From the NCBI GenBank assembly GCA_018884035.1, contig JAHLFE010000044.1, forward strand, positions 1 to 64,000: a DNA stretch of 64,000 nt, written 5' to 3'. The translations under genes and the position numbers were made by a program. Positions 18,625 through 27,007 of the stretch are shown piece by piece (the stretch's first letter is position 1; each line of letters starts with the position of its first letter). The notes beneath the pieces were generated by a model. The model was not told the DNA's origin and searched no databases. It was given only the letters and a program-made list of their open reading frames with translations. The stretch comes from Candidatus Anaerobiospirillum pullicola. GTDB lineage: Bacteria > Pseudomonadota > Gammaproteobacteria > Enterobacterales > Succinivibrionaceae.

Positions 18625-19551
18625 TTAGATCTCCTTGTTTAAGACTAAAGCTAACAGAGCTTGGCGGGCATAAACACCATTGGCGGCCTGCTGGAAGTAG
18701 TAGGCGTGAGGGGTGTCGTCAACGTCCAAGGTGATCTCATCGATACGTGGCAGTGGGTGCAGGATCTTCATGTTGCTCTTGGCTTCAGAGAGCATATCCT
18801 TGCTTAAGATGAACTTCGCGCGCAGGTTCTGGTACTCAGTTTCATCAAAACGCTCTTTCTGCACACGGGTCATGTAGAGGATATCCACCTTAGGGATGAC
18901 CTCTTCGATGGTCTTGTGCACGGAGAACTTCACGTTGTGCTTGGTTAAGTGCTTTAAGATGTAGTCAGGCATTGCCAGCGACTCAGGTGAGACGAGGTAG
19001 ATGCGGACGTTTTGGTAGAGACTTAAAGCTTCGGCCAGCGAGTGAACGGTACGGCCGTACTTGAGGTCGCCGACGAAAGCGATGCTGATTTCATCGACAT
19101 GGCCTTGGGTCTCGTAGATGGTGAAGAGATCTAAGAGCGTTTGGGAAGGGTGTTGATTGGCACCGTCACCAGCATTGATGACAGGAACAGGGGAGAGGTC
19201 GGCAGCTAAGCGTGCAGCACCTTCCATGTGGTGACGCATGACTAAGGCGTCGGTATATGAGGTGATGATGCGGATGGAATCGGCGAGCGTTTCGCCCTTT
19301 TTGCCTAAGGAGGTGTTGGCGGCATCAGCAAAGCCAATCACCTGACCACCTAAGCGATGGATAGCGGTTTCAAAGGAGAGACGAGTTCGGGTCGAGCCCT
19401 CGAAGAAAGTGACACCGATTAATTTGCCTTGCAGCAGATCGTTGCGTGGGTTGGCTTTAAGGGATCGGGCGGTTTGTAACACCAGCTCTAAATGGTCACG
19501 GCTGAACTCAGAGATAGAGATGATGTCTTTTTGAAAGAGGGGATTTGTCAT
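18625..19551 (-). CDS. pyrB: Aspartate carbamoyltransferase catalytic chain
   Basis: Condenses carbamoyl phosphate and aspartate, the first committed step of pyrimidine synthesis. At 308 aa it has the family length. STRTR (53-57) binds carbamoyl phosphate, with [15 protein letters not shown], the switch loop near RVQKERFD and HPLPR following. ATG at 19551, preceded by AGGGAAA, is preferred over a start eight codons upstream because [13 protein letters not shown] aligns with E. coli PyrB. It is cotranscribed with pyrI. The leader carries an attenuator-like structure, as in enterobacterial pyrBI. Confidence 0.97.
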   Translation of the reverse strand: MTNPLFQKDIISISEFSRDHLELVLQTARSLKANPRNDLLQGKLIGVTFFEGSTRTRLSFETAIHRLGGQVIGFADAANTSLGKKGETLADSIRIITSYTDALVMRHHMEGAARLAADLSPVPVINAGDGANQHPSQTLLDLFTIYETQGHVDEISIAFVGDLKYGRTVHSLAEALSLYQNVRIYLVSPESLAMPDYILKHLTKHNVKFSVHKTIEEVIPKVDILYMTRVQKERFDETEYQNLRAKFILSKDMLSEAKSNMKILHPLPRIDEITLDVDDTPHAYYFQQAANGVYARQALLALVLNKEI

Positions 19552-19573
19552 TGCGTTTCCCTGAACTGTCGGC

Positions 19574-19626
19574 AAAAAACAGCGTGGAAACAGGCGGAAG
19601 GTTCTTCAAGAACATATTGCGCTGTT
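19574..19626 (-). promoter_or_regulatory. Candidate pyrBI attenuator
   Basis: In the minus-strand leader AACAGCG (complement of 19620-19626) pairs with CGCTGTT (complement of 19578-19584), followed directly by a run of T. The loop holds a smaller hairpin GTTCTT/AAGAAC. A possible leader peptide starts at 19615 (ATG after CAGGAA) and reads through the structure into pyrB in another frame. This resembles UTP-sensitive attenuation of E. coli pyrBI, but the stem is short. Confidence 0.45.
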
Positions 19627-19638
19627 CCTGAAAAACTC

Positions 19639-19668
19639 ATTATACAGACATGCAGTGACCACTGGCAA
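19639..19668 (-). promoter_or_regulatory. pyrB promoter
   Basis: On the minus strand TTGCCA (19663-19668) and a perfect TATAAT (19639-19644) are separated by 18 bases. Transcription would start near 19632, giving a leader of about 80 nt. Confidence 0.7.
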
Positions 19669-19916
19669 TTATCTTCAGGGTCAGATTTAGGCCTAAAGAT
19701 GGGAGCTAACGATGAGGAGATGTGAGTAAAAACGGCATGAAAATCACGGTGGTAGTTGCTGTGGTGCGGGACAAAACAAGTGTGATTTTGCTTGCAAAAA
19801 GTTGGAGATGGGGTTGTATACAGAGGAGAGGGCACGGGAAGCGGCTCTCTCAGGGGCGGTACAAGGGCGGCGCAGGGGCTTTTGACAAATTTTTTACATT
19901 TTTTTGCCCAAGGGGC

Positions 19917-19945
19917 TTTACAGCGGGCGCAAAATTGCGCATAAT
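19917..19945 (+). promoter_or_regulatory. tRNA-Trp promoter
   Basis: TTTACA (19917-19922) and CATAAT (19940-19945) are separated by 17 bases. The -10 is followed by GC-rich GCGCG, a stringent-type discriminator. The tRNA starts 13 bases after the -10. Confidence 0.7.
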
Positions 19946-19957
19946 GCGCGCCATTGC

Positions 19958-20033
19958 AGGAGCGTAGTTCTAATGGTAGAGCAGCGGTCTCCAAAACCGA
20001 CGGTTGAGGGTTCGAGTCCTTCCGCTCCTGCCA
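19958..20033 (+). tRNA. trpT: tRNA-Trp (CCA anticodon)
   Basis: A 76-nt cloverleaf with encoded CCA. The acceptor AGGAGCG pairs with CGCTCCT. The anticodon arm CGGTCTCCAAAACCG carries CCA, and the T arm has GGTTCGAGTCC. The sequence closely follows E. coli tRNA-Trp. Confidence 0.97.
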
Positions 20034-20047
20034 ACGAGAAACAAAGG

Positions 20048-20067
20048 CCCCTTTTAGGGGTTTTTTT
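20048..20067 (+). terminator. tRNA-Trp terminator
   Basis: CCCC TTTTA GGGG followed by seven T, 14 bases after the tRNA. The stem is short but has a strong T tract. A pyrimidine-rich CTTTT/CTTCT tract of about 80 bases follows. Confidence 0.7.
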
Positions 20068-20401
20068 GTTTTTGGGCCTTTTGTGGCTTTCCTTTCGTCA
20101 TTTCCTCTCTTCTTTTCTCCTTTCCTTCTGCCCTTTTTTGTTCTCTTCTCTTCTCTTCTTTTCCTTGCTTGTATCGTCCTTACGGCTGCATGGCTGGTTT
20201 TTGCGTGTCTTTGCTGCAAGCAAGTGTGCTTTCTTTGCCACCAGTCGTAACTGTATGGTCTTTGCACGCCGTGCCATCACAGGTGAGATAGCCTCAAAGA
20301 TGCAGCAGCAAGTGCCTGATGGCTAATTATCTCGAGAGTAGAGCCACAGCCACCACCTGCTTGCAAGAAAACATTTGCGTGGAGGCGGCTAAGCTAAGCT
20401 A
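20068..20401. other. Intergenic, pyrimidine-rich
   Basis: A CT-rich tract at about 20090-20170, then unremarkable sequence up to the MITE-like element. No gene is supported. Confidence 0.5.
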
Positions 20402-20503
20402 AGGAACAGTCAGTAAATAACTTCCCTGTTTGATACCGCATAGAATCGCTGAAGATAGCGGTTTGGCGTTAAAAGTTAGGCATCTTATTTTCTGAGTGCT
20501 CCT
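20402..20503 (+). mobile_element. MITE-like element, copy 2, with target duplication
   Basis: A 102-bp element bounded by AGGAACAGTCAG and its imperfect inverse CTGAGTGCTCCT (10 of 12 paired). It is flanked on both sides by AAGCTA (20396-20401 and 20504-20509), a likely 6-bp target-site duplication. About 90% identical to copy 1 at 173-275 in opposite orientation. It has no coding capacity, so it would be mobilised in trans. Confidence 0.75.
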
Positions 20504-20683
20504 AAGCTACATTCCGTGGGGGGCTTTTGGGAGAACTAAGCCCAGTTTCACCTTCAAGCTGTGGCGTGGTGTTGCTTTTTGGGCTGCTGCCAACATCATC
20601 ACTTTAGGTGGTGCTGCTGTGGCCTATAATCAGCGGGACAGACGGTTAGCGTCTCGGTAGCAAAACTGAATAGAGGAAAGGCA

Positions 20684-21691
20684 GTGCGGCGTCTTACGTT
20701 TTTGTACCACAGTGGCTTCTTACTTGAGAGTGACAGTGCCTATGTGGTCTGTGATTTCTTTTTGGATGGCTGGCAGCAAAGGCAAGCTTCTTCTCGCAGC
20801 TCGGATGGGCAAGGTATTGTGCCGCTTATTGGCACGGAGCGGGAGGTATTTAATCCCGCCATCCATCAAGACATGCAGGTAAGCAGCCCTGATGAGCAGG
20901 CGGTAGGTGTCTTAGCGCAGCTGTTTACGCACTTAGACAAGCCGTGCTTTTTCTTAGCTAGCCACTTCCATCGGGATCACTTCAATCCCTTTATCATGCG
21001 CATCTACGACTACGTGCAAGCACAAAGAGCACAGGGTAAGGACATCCCAGCGGTGCATCTGGTGCTGTCTTCAGATATCCGCCGAACGCGCAAAAAGATG
21101 TGCTTGCCGTACATGGAGCAGGGCGCAATTAGCTTTTTAGCCAAAGGCGAGAGCGTCAGCTTTCCTGAGGCCAATTTGCAGGTAGAGGCTTTTGGTTCGA
21201 CTGATGTCGGCGGCTCGTTTCTCTTCACTTTAGATGGGGCGCAGTACTTCCATGCCGGTGACCTCAATGAGTGGCACTGGCAAGAAGAAAGCACGGCCTC
21301 GGAGATCAAGGCTGCCCGCTCGCTTTATGCGCGAGAGCTGGATTTCATTGCGGAAAAGGCGAGCTCTAATGCGCCACTGACGGCGGTGATGTTTCCTTGC
21401 GATCCCCGCATGAAAGTCTCGTACTTTACGGGAGCAACTAAGTTTTTACGGCGTCTGCCAGCCTCGCTCTTAGTGCCGATGCATATGTGGGAAGAGCCTC
21501 AGACTGTCGTGGCAGCCTTAAAAGAGGAGCCATGGTTGAGCAAGTGGCAGCTTTTTACGGGAGTGCAGGAGCAGCCACTGCCGCTTGCCATGCAGCCGTG
21601 TGCGGCGCTGGAGGGAAAGGAAGGTAGTGGCACGAAATACACAGGGCTGGTGTGGATCGCTGAGCACGCAGGTGACTATTGTGTGCTGTAG
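20684..21691 (+). CDS. MBL-fold metallohydrolase
   Basis: A 335-aa metallo-beta-lactamase-fold protein. The metal motif SHFHRDHFNP gives H94, H96, D98 and H99, and YFHAGDLNEWHW later supplies the next His and Asp ligands. A final histidine is likely in LVPMHMWEE. The family covers hydrolases and nucleases; the ending LLVPMHMWEEP resembles L-ascorbate-lactonase-like (UlaG-type) members. It contains about 30 extra residues after residue 30. The start is GTG with GAGGAAAGG upstream. It is monocistronic with a hairpin terminator about 105 bases downstream. Substrate unknown. Confidence 0.82.
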   Translation: MRRLTFLYHSGFLLESDSAYVVCDFFLDGWQQRQASSRSSDGQGIVPLIGTEREVFNPAIHQDMQVSSPDEQAVGVLAQLFTHLDKPCFFLASHFHRDHFNPFIMRIYDYVQAQRAQGKDIPAVHLVLSSDIRRTRKKMCLPYMEQGAISFLAKGESVSFPEANLQVEAFGSTDVGGSFLFTLDGAQYFHAGDLNEWHWQEESTASEIKAARSLYARELDFIAEKASSNAPLTAVMFPCDPRMKVSYFTGATKFLRRLPASLLVPMHMWEEPQTVVAALKEEPWLSKWQLFTGVQEQPLPLAMQPCAALEGKEGSGTKYTGLVWIAEHAGDYCVL

Positions 21692-21795
21692 TTAACAGCT
21701 ACCAACAGTATGCCCCTCTAGATTTGACCTGGTAGCAGCTGGCTATCCTTTGAGATGTGCCGCTCGGCAAGGGTTATCTCAAAGATGTTAGTGTG

Positions 21796-21840
21796 GTCAG
21801 CTACCCCATTACCAGAGGGGGCTGACTTTTGGTGATAATT
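21796..21840 (+). terminator. Terminator after the MBL-fold gene
   Basis: GTCAGC then CCCC pairs with GGGG then GCTGAC, with a 2-nt bulge and a loop of about 9 nt, followed by TTTT. It lies in the roughly 400-bp gap to the next gene, which holds nothing else I can identify. Confidence 0.65.
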
Positions 21841-22090
21841 GGTGGGATAGCACGTGACCGCAGAGGGGAGCTCTGTTATGGAGTCTGGGCAAAACCACTG
21901 CTGAGTGGTGTGAGCAGCGGCGGCAATGAGGCTACAAGGTGGCCAAACAGTGGCCGCCAGCAAGTTGCAGGTGACGGCCGTCTCATAGCGGTGGTGCGTC
22001 TTTTCTGACTGCATGCCGCTTTAGGCTAAAATAGTTACACCGGCCCCTTGAGTAGAAGTGGGGGCAATGTTTTTGAGGAGAATACGTCGC

Positions 22091-22471
22091 ATGCAGATTA
22101 CCGCACGCTTTGAACACTTCAATATTAATGTCACGAACTTAGAGCGCTCTATGGCCTTCTATCGTGAAGCTTTAGGTCTGGAAGAAGTACGCCGTAAGGA
22201 AGCTGCTGACGGCTCGTTTACTCTGGTCTACTTGGGCGATAAGCAGTCTAACTTCCTGTTAGAGCTGACTTGGCTTAAGGATCGTACCGAGCCTTACGAG
22301 TTAGGCGATAACGAGAGTCACTTATGCCTGCGGGTGCGTGAGGACTACGACGAGGTGCGTGCTTTCCACAAGCAAATGGGCTGTGTCTGCTACGAAAACG
22401 AGAAGATGGGCCTGTACTTTATTCACGATCCTGATGACTACTGGATTGAGATCCTGCCAGAAAAGAAGTAA
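22091..22471 (+). CDS. gloA: Glyoxalase I-like VOC-fold protein
   Basis: A 126-aa vicinal-oxygen-chelate protein resembling lactoylglutathione lyase, which converts the methylglyoxal-glutathione hemithioacetal to S-lactoylglutathione. FEHFNINVTNLERSMAFYREALGL is the first VOC module and ends in NFLLELTW; the second is SHLCLRV through DDYWIEILPEK. The four metal-ligand positions of GloA are all filled: H9, E58, H77 and E120. ATG at 22091 is preferred to one 11 codons upstream because the family begins here and GAGGAG lies 10 bases before it. Other VOC activities are possible. Confidence 0.75.
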   Translation: MQITARFEHFNINVTNLERSMAFYREALGLEEVRRKEAADGSFTLVYLGDKQSNFLLELTWLKDRTEPYELGDNESHLCLRVREDYDEVRAFHKQMGCVCYENEKMGLYFIHDPDDYWIEILPEKK

Positions 22472-22611
22472 GCCTCTGTAACGCTGCACGGCTTTGCTTT
22501 GCTCTGCTCTGTAACAAAGACTAAGCCCCAGAGGAGAGCCGGAGCTGCATTTGTCTACACCACTTATTTGCTTTTGCTTTACGCCAGAGAGCACGCCAGT
22601 TGAGGTGACCC

Positions 22612-24678
22612 ATGTTTAAACCGCGTCTTACTTGGACTTTAAATCCTGGTGTCACCTTAGCGGTGGACTACAATCCTGATTTTGTCTGGCCTGCCGAGGC
22701 AACTGTCTCAGCAGCAGAGGTGCAAGCACCAGAGGTGTCTGTCGCTGAAACCGCTACTCCTGCGGAGATCGCGGCAGTCACAGCTAATGCTAAGGTTACG
22801 GCTACAGTGGAGACGAGCTCAGTAAAGAACACAGTAAACGCGCCAACACCAGCGACCGAGCAAGGCAGTGCTACGGGCGCAACTACAGCTGAGGGGACAG
22901 CGCAAAGTGCCGTTGCTGCGCAAAGTGCCGTTGCTGCGCAAAATGCTGTTGCTGCGCAAAATGCTGTTGCTGCGCAGAGTGCCTGTGCTGCGCAAAGTGC
23001 CATAGCAGCGCCCGCCCCTGATACCAAGCCTACTGAGGCGCCTGTGGCTGAGCAACAGGCTGCACCGGTATTAGTAGGCAGTGAGAAAACTGAGACTGCG
23101 GCTATGGCGCCACAGCCTGACAAAGCAAAGTCTACAGGGGAAGCGCTAACAGCACCCGCCCCTGCTATGGATGCTGTTTGTAAGATAGAGCAAGACAAAG
23201 TGTCAGCAGTTGAAGACGCGTTGCCTGAAAAGGCAGCTGCCGATGATGAACAGCTCAGTCATGAAAAATTATTCGCCAAAGCGAAAGCGGCGCTTTATGA
23301 TGCGCAAAAGGCGGCGGAGCGGGTGATAGCAAATATCGATCGCAATCGCACCTCTAGTCCTGAGGCTGAAGCACTGGCTCAAGCTGTGGAGCAGGAGTTT
23401 ATAAAACAGGGCCTTGCTTCTCCGGATCCTGATCCGGCTCCGGCGCCAAACTATCAAAGGGAAGTAGATCCTGACTTTGTTAAGTATGTGGCAGAGGTAA
23501 GTAAGGCTAATGAGGCTGCTGTTGCCGCTGCCGCAGTAGCTGCTACTGCTACACCTGAAGCAGGACAGGCGGCGATTGCAGAGCCTACTTTTGACAGCAG
23601 CAGCGCAGCAGCACCTGAGGCTACAGTGACGGCGGCTACTGAGCTTGCTACTACTGCTACTACTACTACCGCGTCGGAGATAGCCCCGCAAGCTCCTTTA
23701 GAGTTTGACTTTTCCGCTAACACGGCCGCCCCTGCGCCTAATGAGGAGCAGGGCCTTGATGAGGCCACCAAGAGCATTTTTGCGGCGAGCATAGCGCAAA
23801 TGCGGGCAAGTGGGCTGCGTATGGAAGAAGAGCTCAAGAATCTCAATGCCAAGATGAATCGGGATCAGGAGCAGTACGCAGCGCTCTTCAATGGAGGCAA
23901 TGGTCAGCAGATGATGGGTAATCCTGCTTTTTATGATCAGGGTAATAACGCTTTTCCTCAAAACGACCAGTTCATGCAGGATCCCGCTATGACAGGCTAT
24001 AACGGGTATAACAGCATGGCTCCTCAGGAGGATCCATGGCAGCAGCCAGCGCCGCCACTATATGGGCAGCAAGCACCACAACAGGGCTATGATCCTGCTA
24101 TAGATGATCCTTACTGGGAACAGAGCGCTATGAACAATGACTACGCTGAGCCACAGGGCAACAATCAAGGTTACATGCCATCTCAGGGGACGTCTAACGT
24201 GTGGCAGGGACAAAACGCTGGAGTGCAAGGCCCTCAGGGTGACTACTGGGGCGAGATGAACAATGGTGATTATGGCTATAGTGGGGCAGATATGAACCAA
24301 GCATCCGGTTTTGGCCAAAACTACGGTGGTAACCCTAATTACGGTGGCAACAACTACGGGGGCAATCATAACTACGGTGATAACTCCGGCTCCGGCTTTG
24401 ATCGCTACAAGGTGTCTATGGCAACGCGCTCGCGTCCTGATGCGGATGTCTTTATTGATCTGTCGGTGAAGTTTACCTTTTTACCAAATCTCGTGTTCTA
24501 CCTGCTGGAGCGGGGGTTACGCGTAGCGCACTACACTCCAGAGTGGAGTTACACGCAGACTGATGTGATTTTGCTATCTCACAGCATTGAGGGCTTTTTA
24601 AGCAACAAGTGCTTTGTGATGCGTGAGGACAACAAGCGCGATCTGTGGGCATTCTTGCAACAAGAGTTTCGCATTTAG
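22612..24678 (+). CDS. Large low-complexity protein upstream of rimI, possible divergent HolD (Pol III psi)
   Basis: A 688-aa protein. Residues 1-30 (LTWTLNPGVTLAVDYNPDFVW) and the last 85 or so look folded; all between is low complexity: Ala/Val/Thr/Glu to about 420, including AAQSAV hexapeptide repeats, then Gln/Asn/Gly/Tyr-rich to 598 with NYGGN units. The C-terminal part has a hydrophobic helix, HYTPEW, LLSHSIEGFLS and NKRDLWAFLQQEF. In enterobacteria holD lies directly upstream of rimI, and HolD begins with a LxxWxLxxP-type strand and ends in a LW-containing helix. On position and these weak matches I propose a HolD homologue with a giant insert; this is inference. TGAGGTG precedes the ATG, and rimI follows after 24 bases. 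Confidence 0.6.
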   Translation: MFKPRLTWTLNPGVTLAVDYNPDFVWPAEATVSAAEVQAPEVSVAETATPAEIAAVTANAKVTATVETSSVKNTVNAPTPATEQGSATGATTAEGTAQSAVAAQSAVAAQNAVAAQNAVAAQSACAAQSAIAAPAPDTKPTEAPVAEQQAAPVLVGSEKTETAAMAPQPDKAKSTGEALTAPAPAMDAVCKIEQDKVSAVEDALPEKAAADDEQLSHEKLFAKAKAALYDAQKAAERVIANIDRNRTSSPEAEALAQAVEQEFIKQGLASPDPDPAPAPNYQREVDPDFVKYVAEVSKANEAAVAAAAVAATATPEAGQAAIAEPTFDSSSAAAPEATVTAATELATTATTTTASEIAPQAPLEFDFSANTAAPAPNEEQGLDEATKSIFAASIAQMRASGLRMEEELKNLNAKMNRDQEQYAALFNGGNGQQMMGNPAFYDQGNNAFPQNDQFMQDPAMTGYNGYNSMAPQEDPWQQPAPPLYGQQAPQQGYDPAIDDPYWEQSAMNNDYAEPQGNNQGYMPSQGTSNVWQGQNAGVQGPQGDYWGEMNNGDYGYSGADMNQASGFGQNYGGNPNYGGNNYGGNHNYGDNSGSGFDRYKVSMATRSRPDADVFIDLSVKFTFLPNLVFYLLERGLRVAHYTPEWSYTQTDVILLSHSIEGFLSNKCFVMREDNKRDLWAFLQQEFRI
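22899..23006 (+). repeat. 18-bp tandem repeat coding AAQSAV units
   Basis: Six near-identical 18-bp units of the type GTTGCTGCGCAAAGTGCC within the low-complexity part of the gene upstream of rimI. The units are nearly identical at DNA level, which points to recent expansion. Confidence 0.8.
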
Positions 24679-24702
24679 CGTCCACAGGACAAGGAGGTCG
24701 CG

Positions 24703-25248
24703 ATGGGACTGCGCCAGCATGCCTTACAGGCTAAAGTGACCTTTAAAGAGTTACGTTCTTTTGATGAGGCGTTATTAGAACAGCTGCATGCGGTGGAAGT
24801 AAGTGCCCATGCTGACCCGTGGTCAAAAGAGGACATTGCGCAGAGCATGTCCCCTTTTACGCACTGCATTGGCCTCTTTATCGATGACCTCTTAATTGGG
24901 TTTACGATCACCTCACTGGTAGTAGATGAGGGGGAGCTGTATACCATTGGTGTCAATCCTAAGTATCAGGGCTTAGGCTTTGGGCATCGCTTACTGCATA
25001 TGGCCTTATGGCATTTGCAGCAGCTGGGGGCGCGCACGTGCTTTTTGGAGGTGCGTGTCTCTAATGAGGTGGCTATTCATCTGTACGACTACTATGGCTT
25101 TGAGACGCTGGCGGTGCGGACTCACTACTATCCTGCTACGGAGACGACGCCGTGTGAGGATGCCTTTGTTATGAGCTGTGCTTTAGAAAAGTTACCGGAG
25201 CTGCCAGAGGCGTTAGTGGCGTATGGGGACAAGCTACAGCAGCAATAA
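24703..25248 (+). CDS. rimI: Ribosomal protein S18-alanine N-acetyltransferase
   Basis: GNAT-family enzyme that acetylates the N-terminal alanine of S18; 181 aa, longer than E. coli RimI (148 aa) at both ends. The acetyl-CoA loop is VNPKYQGLGFG (84-94). The RimI-specific C-terminal signature is LEVRVSNEVAIHLYDYYGF, then RTHYYPATETTPCEDAFVM. GGAGG precedes the ATG. It is cotranscribed with the low-complexity gene ahead of it, consistent with the holD-rimI pair of enterobacteria. Confidence 0.93.
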   Translation: MGLRQHALQAKVTFKELRSFDEALLEQLHAVEVSAHADPWSKEDIAQSMSPFTHCIGLFIDDLLIGFTITSLVVDEGELYTIGVNPKYQGLGFGHRLLHMALWHLQQLGARTCFLEVRVSNEVAIHLYDYYGFETLAVRTHYYPATETTPCEDAFVMSCALEKLPELPEALVAYGDKLQQQ

Positions 25249-25641
25249 AGTGGGAGTCGAGGCGCCCAAGACGTGCAAAAGGTAGGCACCATAGCACTAA
25301 CCTCAAAGCACGCAGCACAGGGCGGTGAAGACAGCGCAGCTGAGGACAGGTAGGCCCAAGCGCAAAAAGTACATGAGAGCATGTGGTAGCAAGCAAAAGG
25401 GGGGAGTGCTCACATAGACCACGGCCAGCCCTTGAGATCCCTTGAACTAAGGCGCCGTGAGACGCTACGCTGCGTTGTGATGCTGTTAATCACAATAAAG
25501 GCGGTAGCCCTCACCAGCTAAGCCGTGGAGATTAACGCCACAAGCAGGGAGTGGCTGGGCGTGGAGAAGAGATATAGGGAGTGGATGGGAGTGGCTAGGA
25601 GTGGGGGAAAGTGACGGAGGAAGCCGCCTGCGGAGAAGCGA
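25249..25641. other. Intergenic with GGAGTGG-rich stretch
   Basis: No gene seen. Around 25548-25612 there are several degenerate copies of GGGAGTGG; similar GGGAGTGGCGTGGG strings occur near 75 and 29635. Confidence 0.5.
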
Positions 25642-26259
25642 CTAGCCGCGACGGTTAATCAACTGTTGCAGGCGCTGGTCAATGTTACGCAGCTTCGCTT
25701 GCTGTTGCTGGTGCAGATGCTTTTGGCGCAGTCGCTCCGCCTCACGCTGCTGGTACTCCTCCCAGAGGTTGCTGTACTTGTAGTAGCGGTTGTGAGGGTT
25801 TTGTGGCAGGTTCTCGCTTAGAGGAACATGCTTGACCATGAAGCCCAGCTCTAAGCTGCGCGAGTCGTCTTTAGGTTCGACCTTAAAGATTTCCTCACGC
25901 TCCACTGGGTTTGGGTACGCCTCTACTTGCAGCTGTTCCAGCAGCTGTGGTGGATTTAAGCGGTGCATGGATTGCCAGTAAGGGTACAGCTCGTGGTTCC
26001 AAAAGAATAAGGCACTGGCAGCCATACCAATGAAGTTGACCCAAAAGCAGGCGTCCATGAAGAGTCCCATAGGGATGCCACGCAGCTTCTTGTTGAGACG
26101 GCCCATGCGGGTGGTAGTTTCATACTCGCGCTGCAGCTCGCGATCGAACGCTTGGAAGTGCACCTCGTTAGGGTAAAAGAGTGGCTCGATCTTGCTGAGG
26201 TCAGGCTGATCCATCAGCTTGTGCAGCACCGTCGAGAGGTTAAAGATAAAGTTAGACAT
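25642..26259 (-). CDS. Hypothetical protein with one membrane segment
   Basis: A 205-aa protein not recognised. The N-terminal 60 residues are soluble and charged. One hydrophobic segment spans about 64-87 (GLFMDACFWVNFIGMAASALFFW), and the C-terminal half is hydrophilic, ending in a Gln/Arg/Lys-rich probable coiled coil (EEYQQREAERLRQKHLHQQQQ). No signal peptidase site is evident. ATG at 26259 has GGAGG 5 bases upstream, good support for a real gene. The next two large genes upstream run the same way but gaps of 750 and 460 bases make an operon unlikely. Function unknown. Confidence 0.7.
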   Translation of the reverse strand: MSNFIFNLSTVLHKLMDQPDLSKIEPLFYPNEVHFQAFDRELQREYETTTRMGRLNKKLRGIPMGLFMDACFWVNFIGMAASALFFWNHELYPYWQSMHRLNPPQLLEQLQVEAYPNPVEREEIFKVEPKDDSRSLELGFMVKHVPLSENLPQNPHNRYYKYSNLWEEYQQREAERLRQKHLHQQQQAKLRNIDQRLQQLINRRG

Positions 26260-27007
26260 AACCCTCCAATAACAGGAGAAGCGGGACAAAGGCAGGCTGG
26301 CAGTAAAGCCTGCTTGTCCACCAGAGGCGCTTTAGTAAAACCTCACTAAAGCTGGGATAGAACAAGCGTGTGGCTTGCACCGTTGGTTTGTCCTACGAAA
26401 AACGAAAGTGACAAGTAAGGGAGTGCGTACACGGGAGTGCGAGAGGTAACCTGTAGGTTGCCTCGGTGGGAGCGTGTACGGTTGGTACAAGACTCTAAGA
26501 GCCACATCTCAGGCAAGAGCGTAACTACCACCTCCAAGGCAGACGGTAAGCAGCGCTAAAACGAGAGCTTACAGGGGAGGGGTTGCCTCTAAGGTGCACT
26601 TTCCCCATTAGTCGCGGTGTTGTAACCACACCGCCAGCGAGCTCACTACTCACAGTTGCAAAGTCAAGACAGCGCTCCTGCAAAAGGCAAGAGAGTCACG
26701 GCCTCAATGCAAGAGGTTATAAAGAAACAGCTTGGGCCATGGCCATGGCAATAGCCATAGCCGTCACTACAGCGCAAAGCTCAGTCATGACAGCCCTAAC
26801 CACAGTAGGTCGAGCCAAGAACGCTCGCAGAGAGGCCACCACAAACAGGTAGTGCCCTCGCACCAGTAAGCGCAACGTTGCGGCAGTCTGTCAGCTGTGC
26901 GTAGCCCCTACAGGGAAGTGCACCGTAAGGGCTATTACCAGCGGCCGCAAGCTGCTCTGCTGCTGGCCTACGTCTGCAAATGCGACCGCACTACCAAGCC
27001 GAGCGCT
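26260..27007. other. Intergenic, no gene seen
   Basis: About 750 bases. The open frames are short, lack ribosome-binding sites and have atypical composition. A GCCATGG/AATAGCC repeat lies near 26737-26761. Confidence 0.5.

Noticed and set aside
19548-20267. Minus-strand open frame of 239 codons overlapping tRNA-Trp and the pyrB leader
   Set aside because: It runs through a tRNA gene and its terminator and has simple K/R-rich composition from the pyrimidine tract. Its internal ATG near pyrB overlaps the -10 box, so it cannot be a leader peptide start from that promoter.
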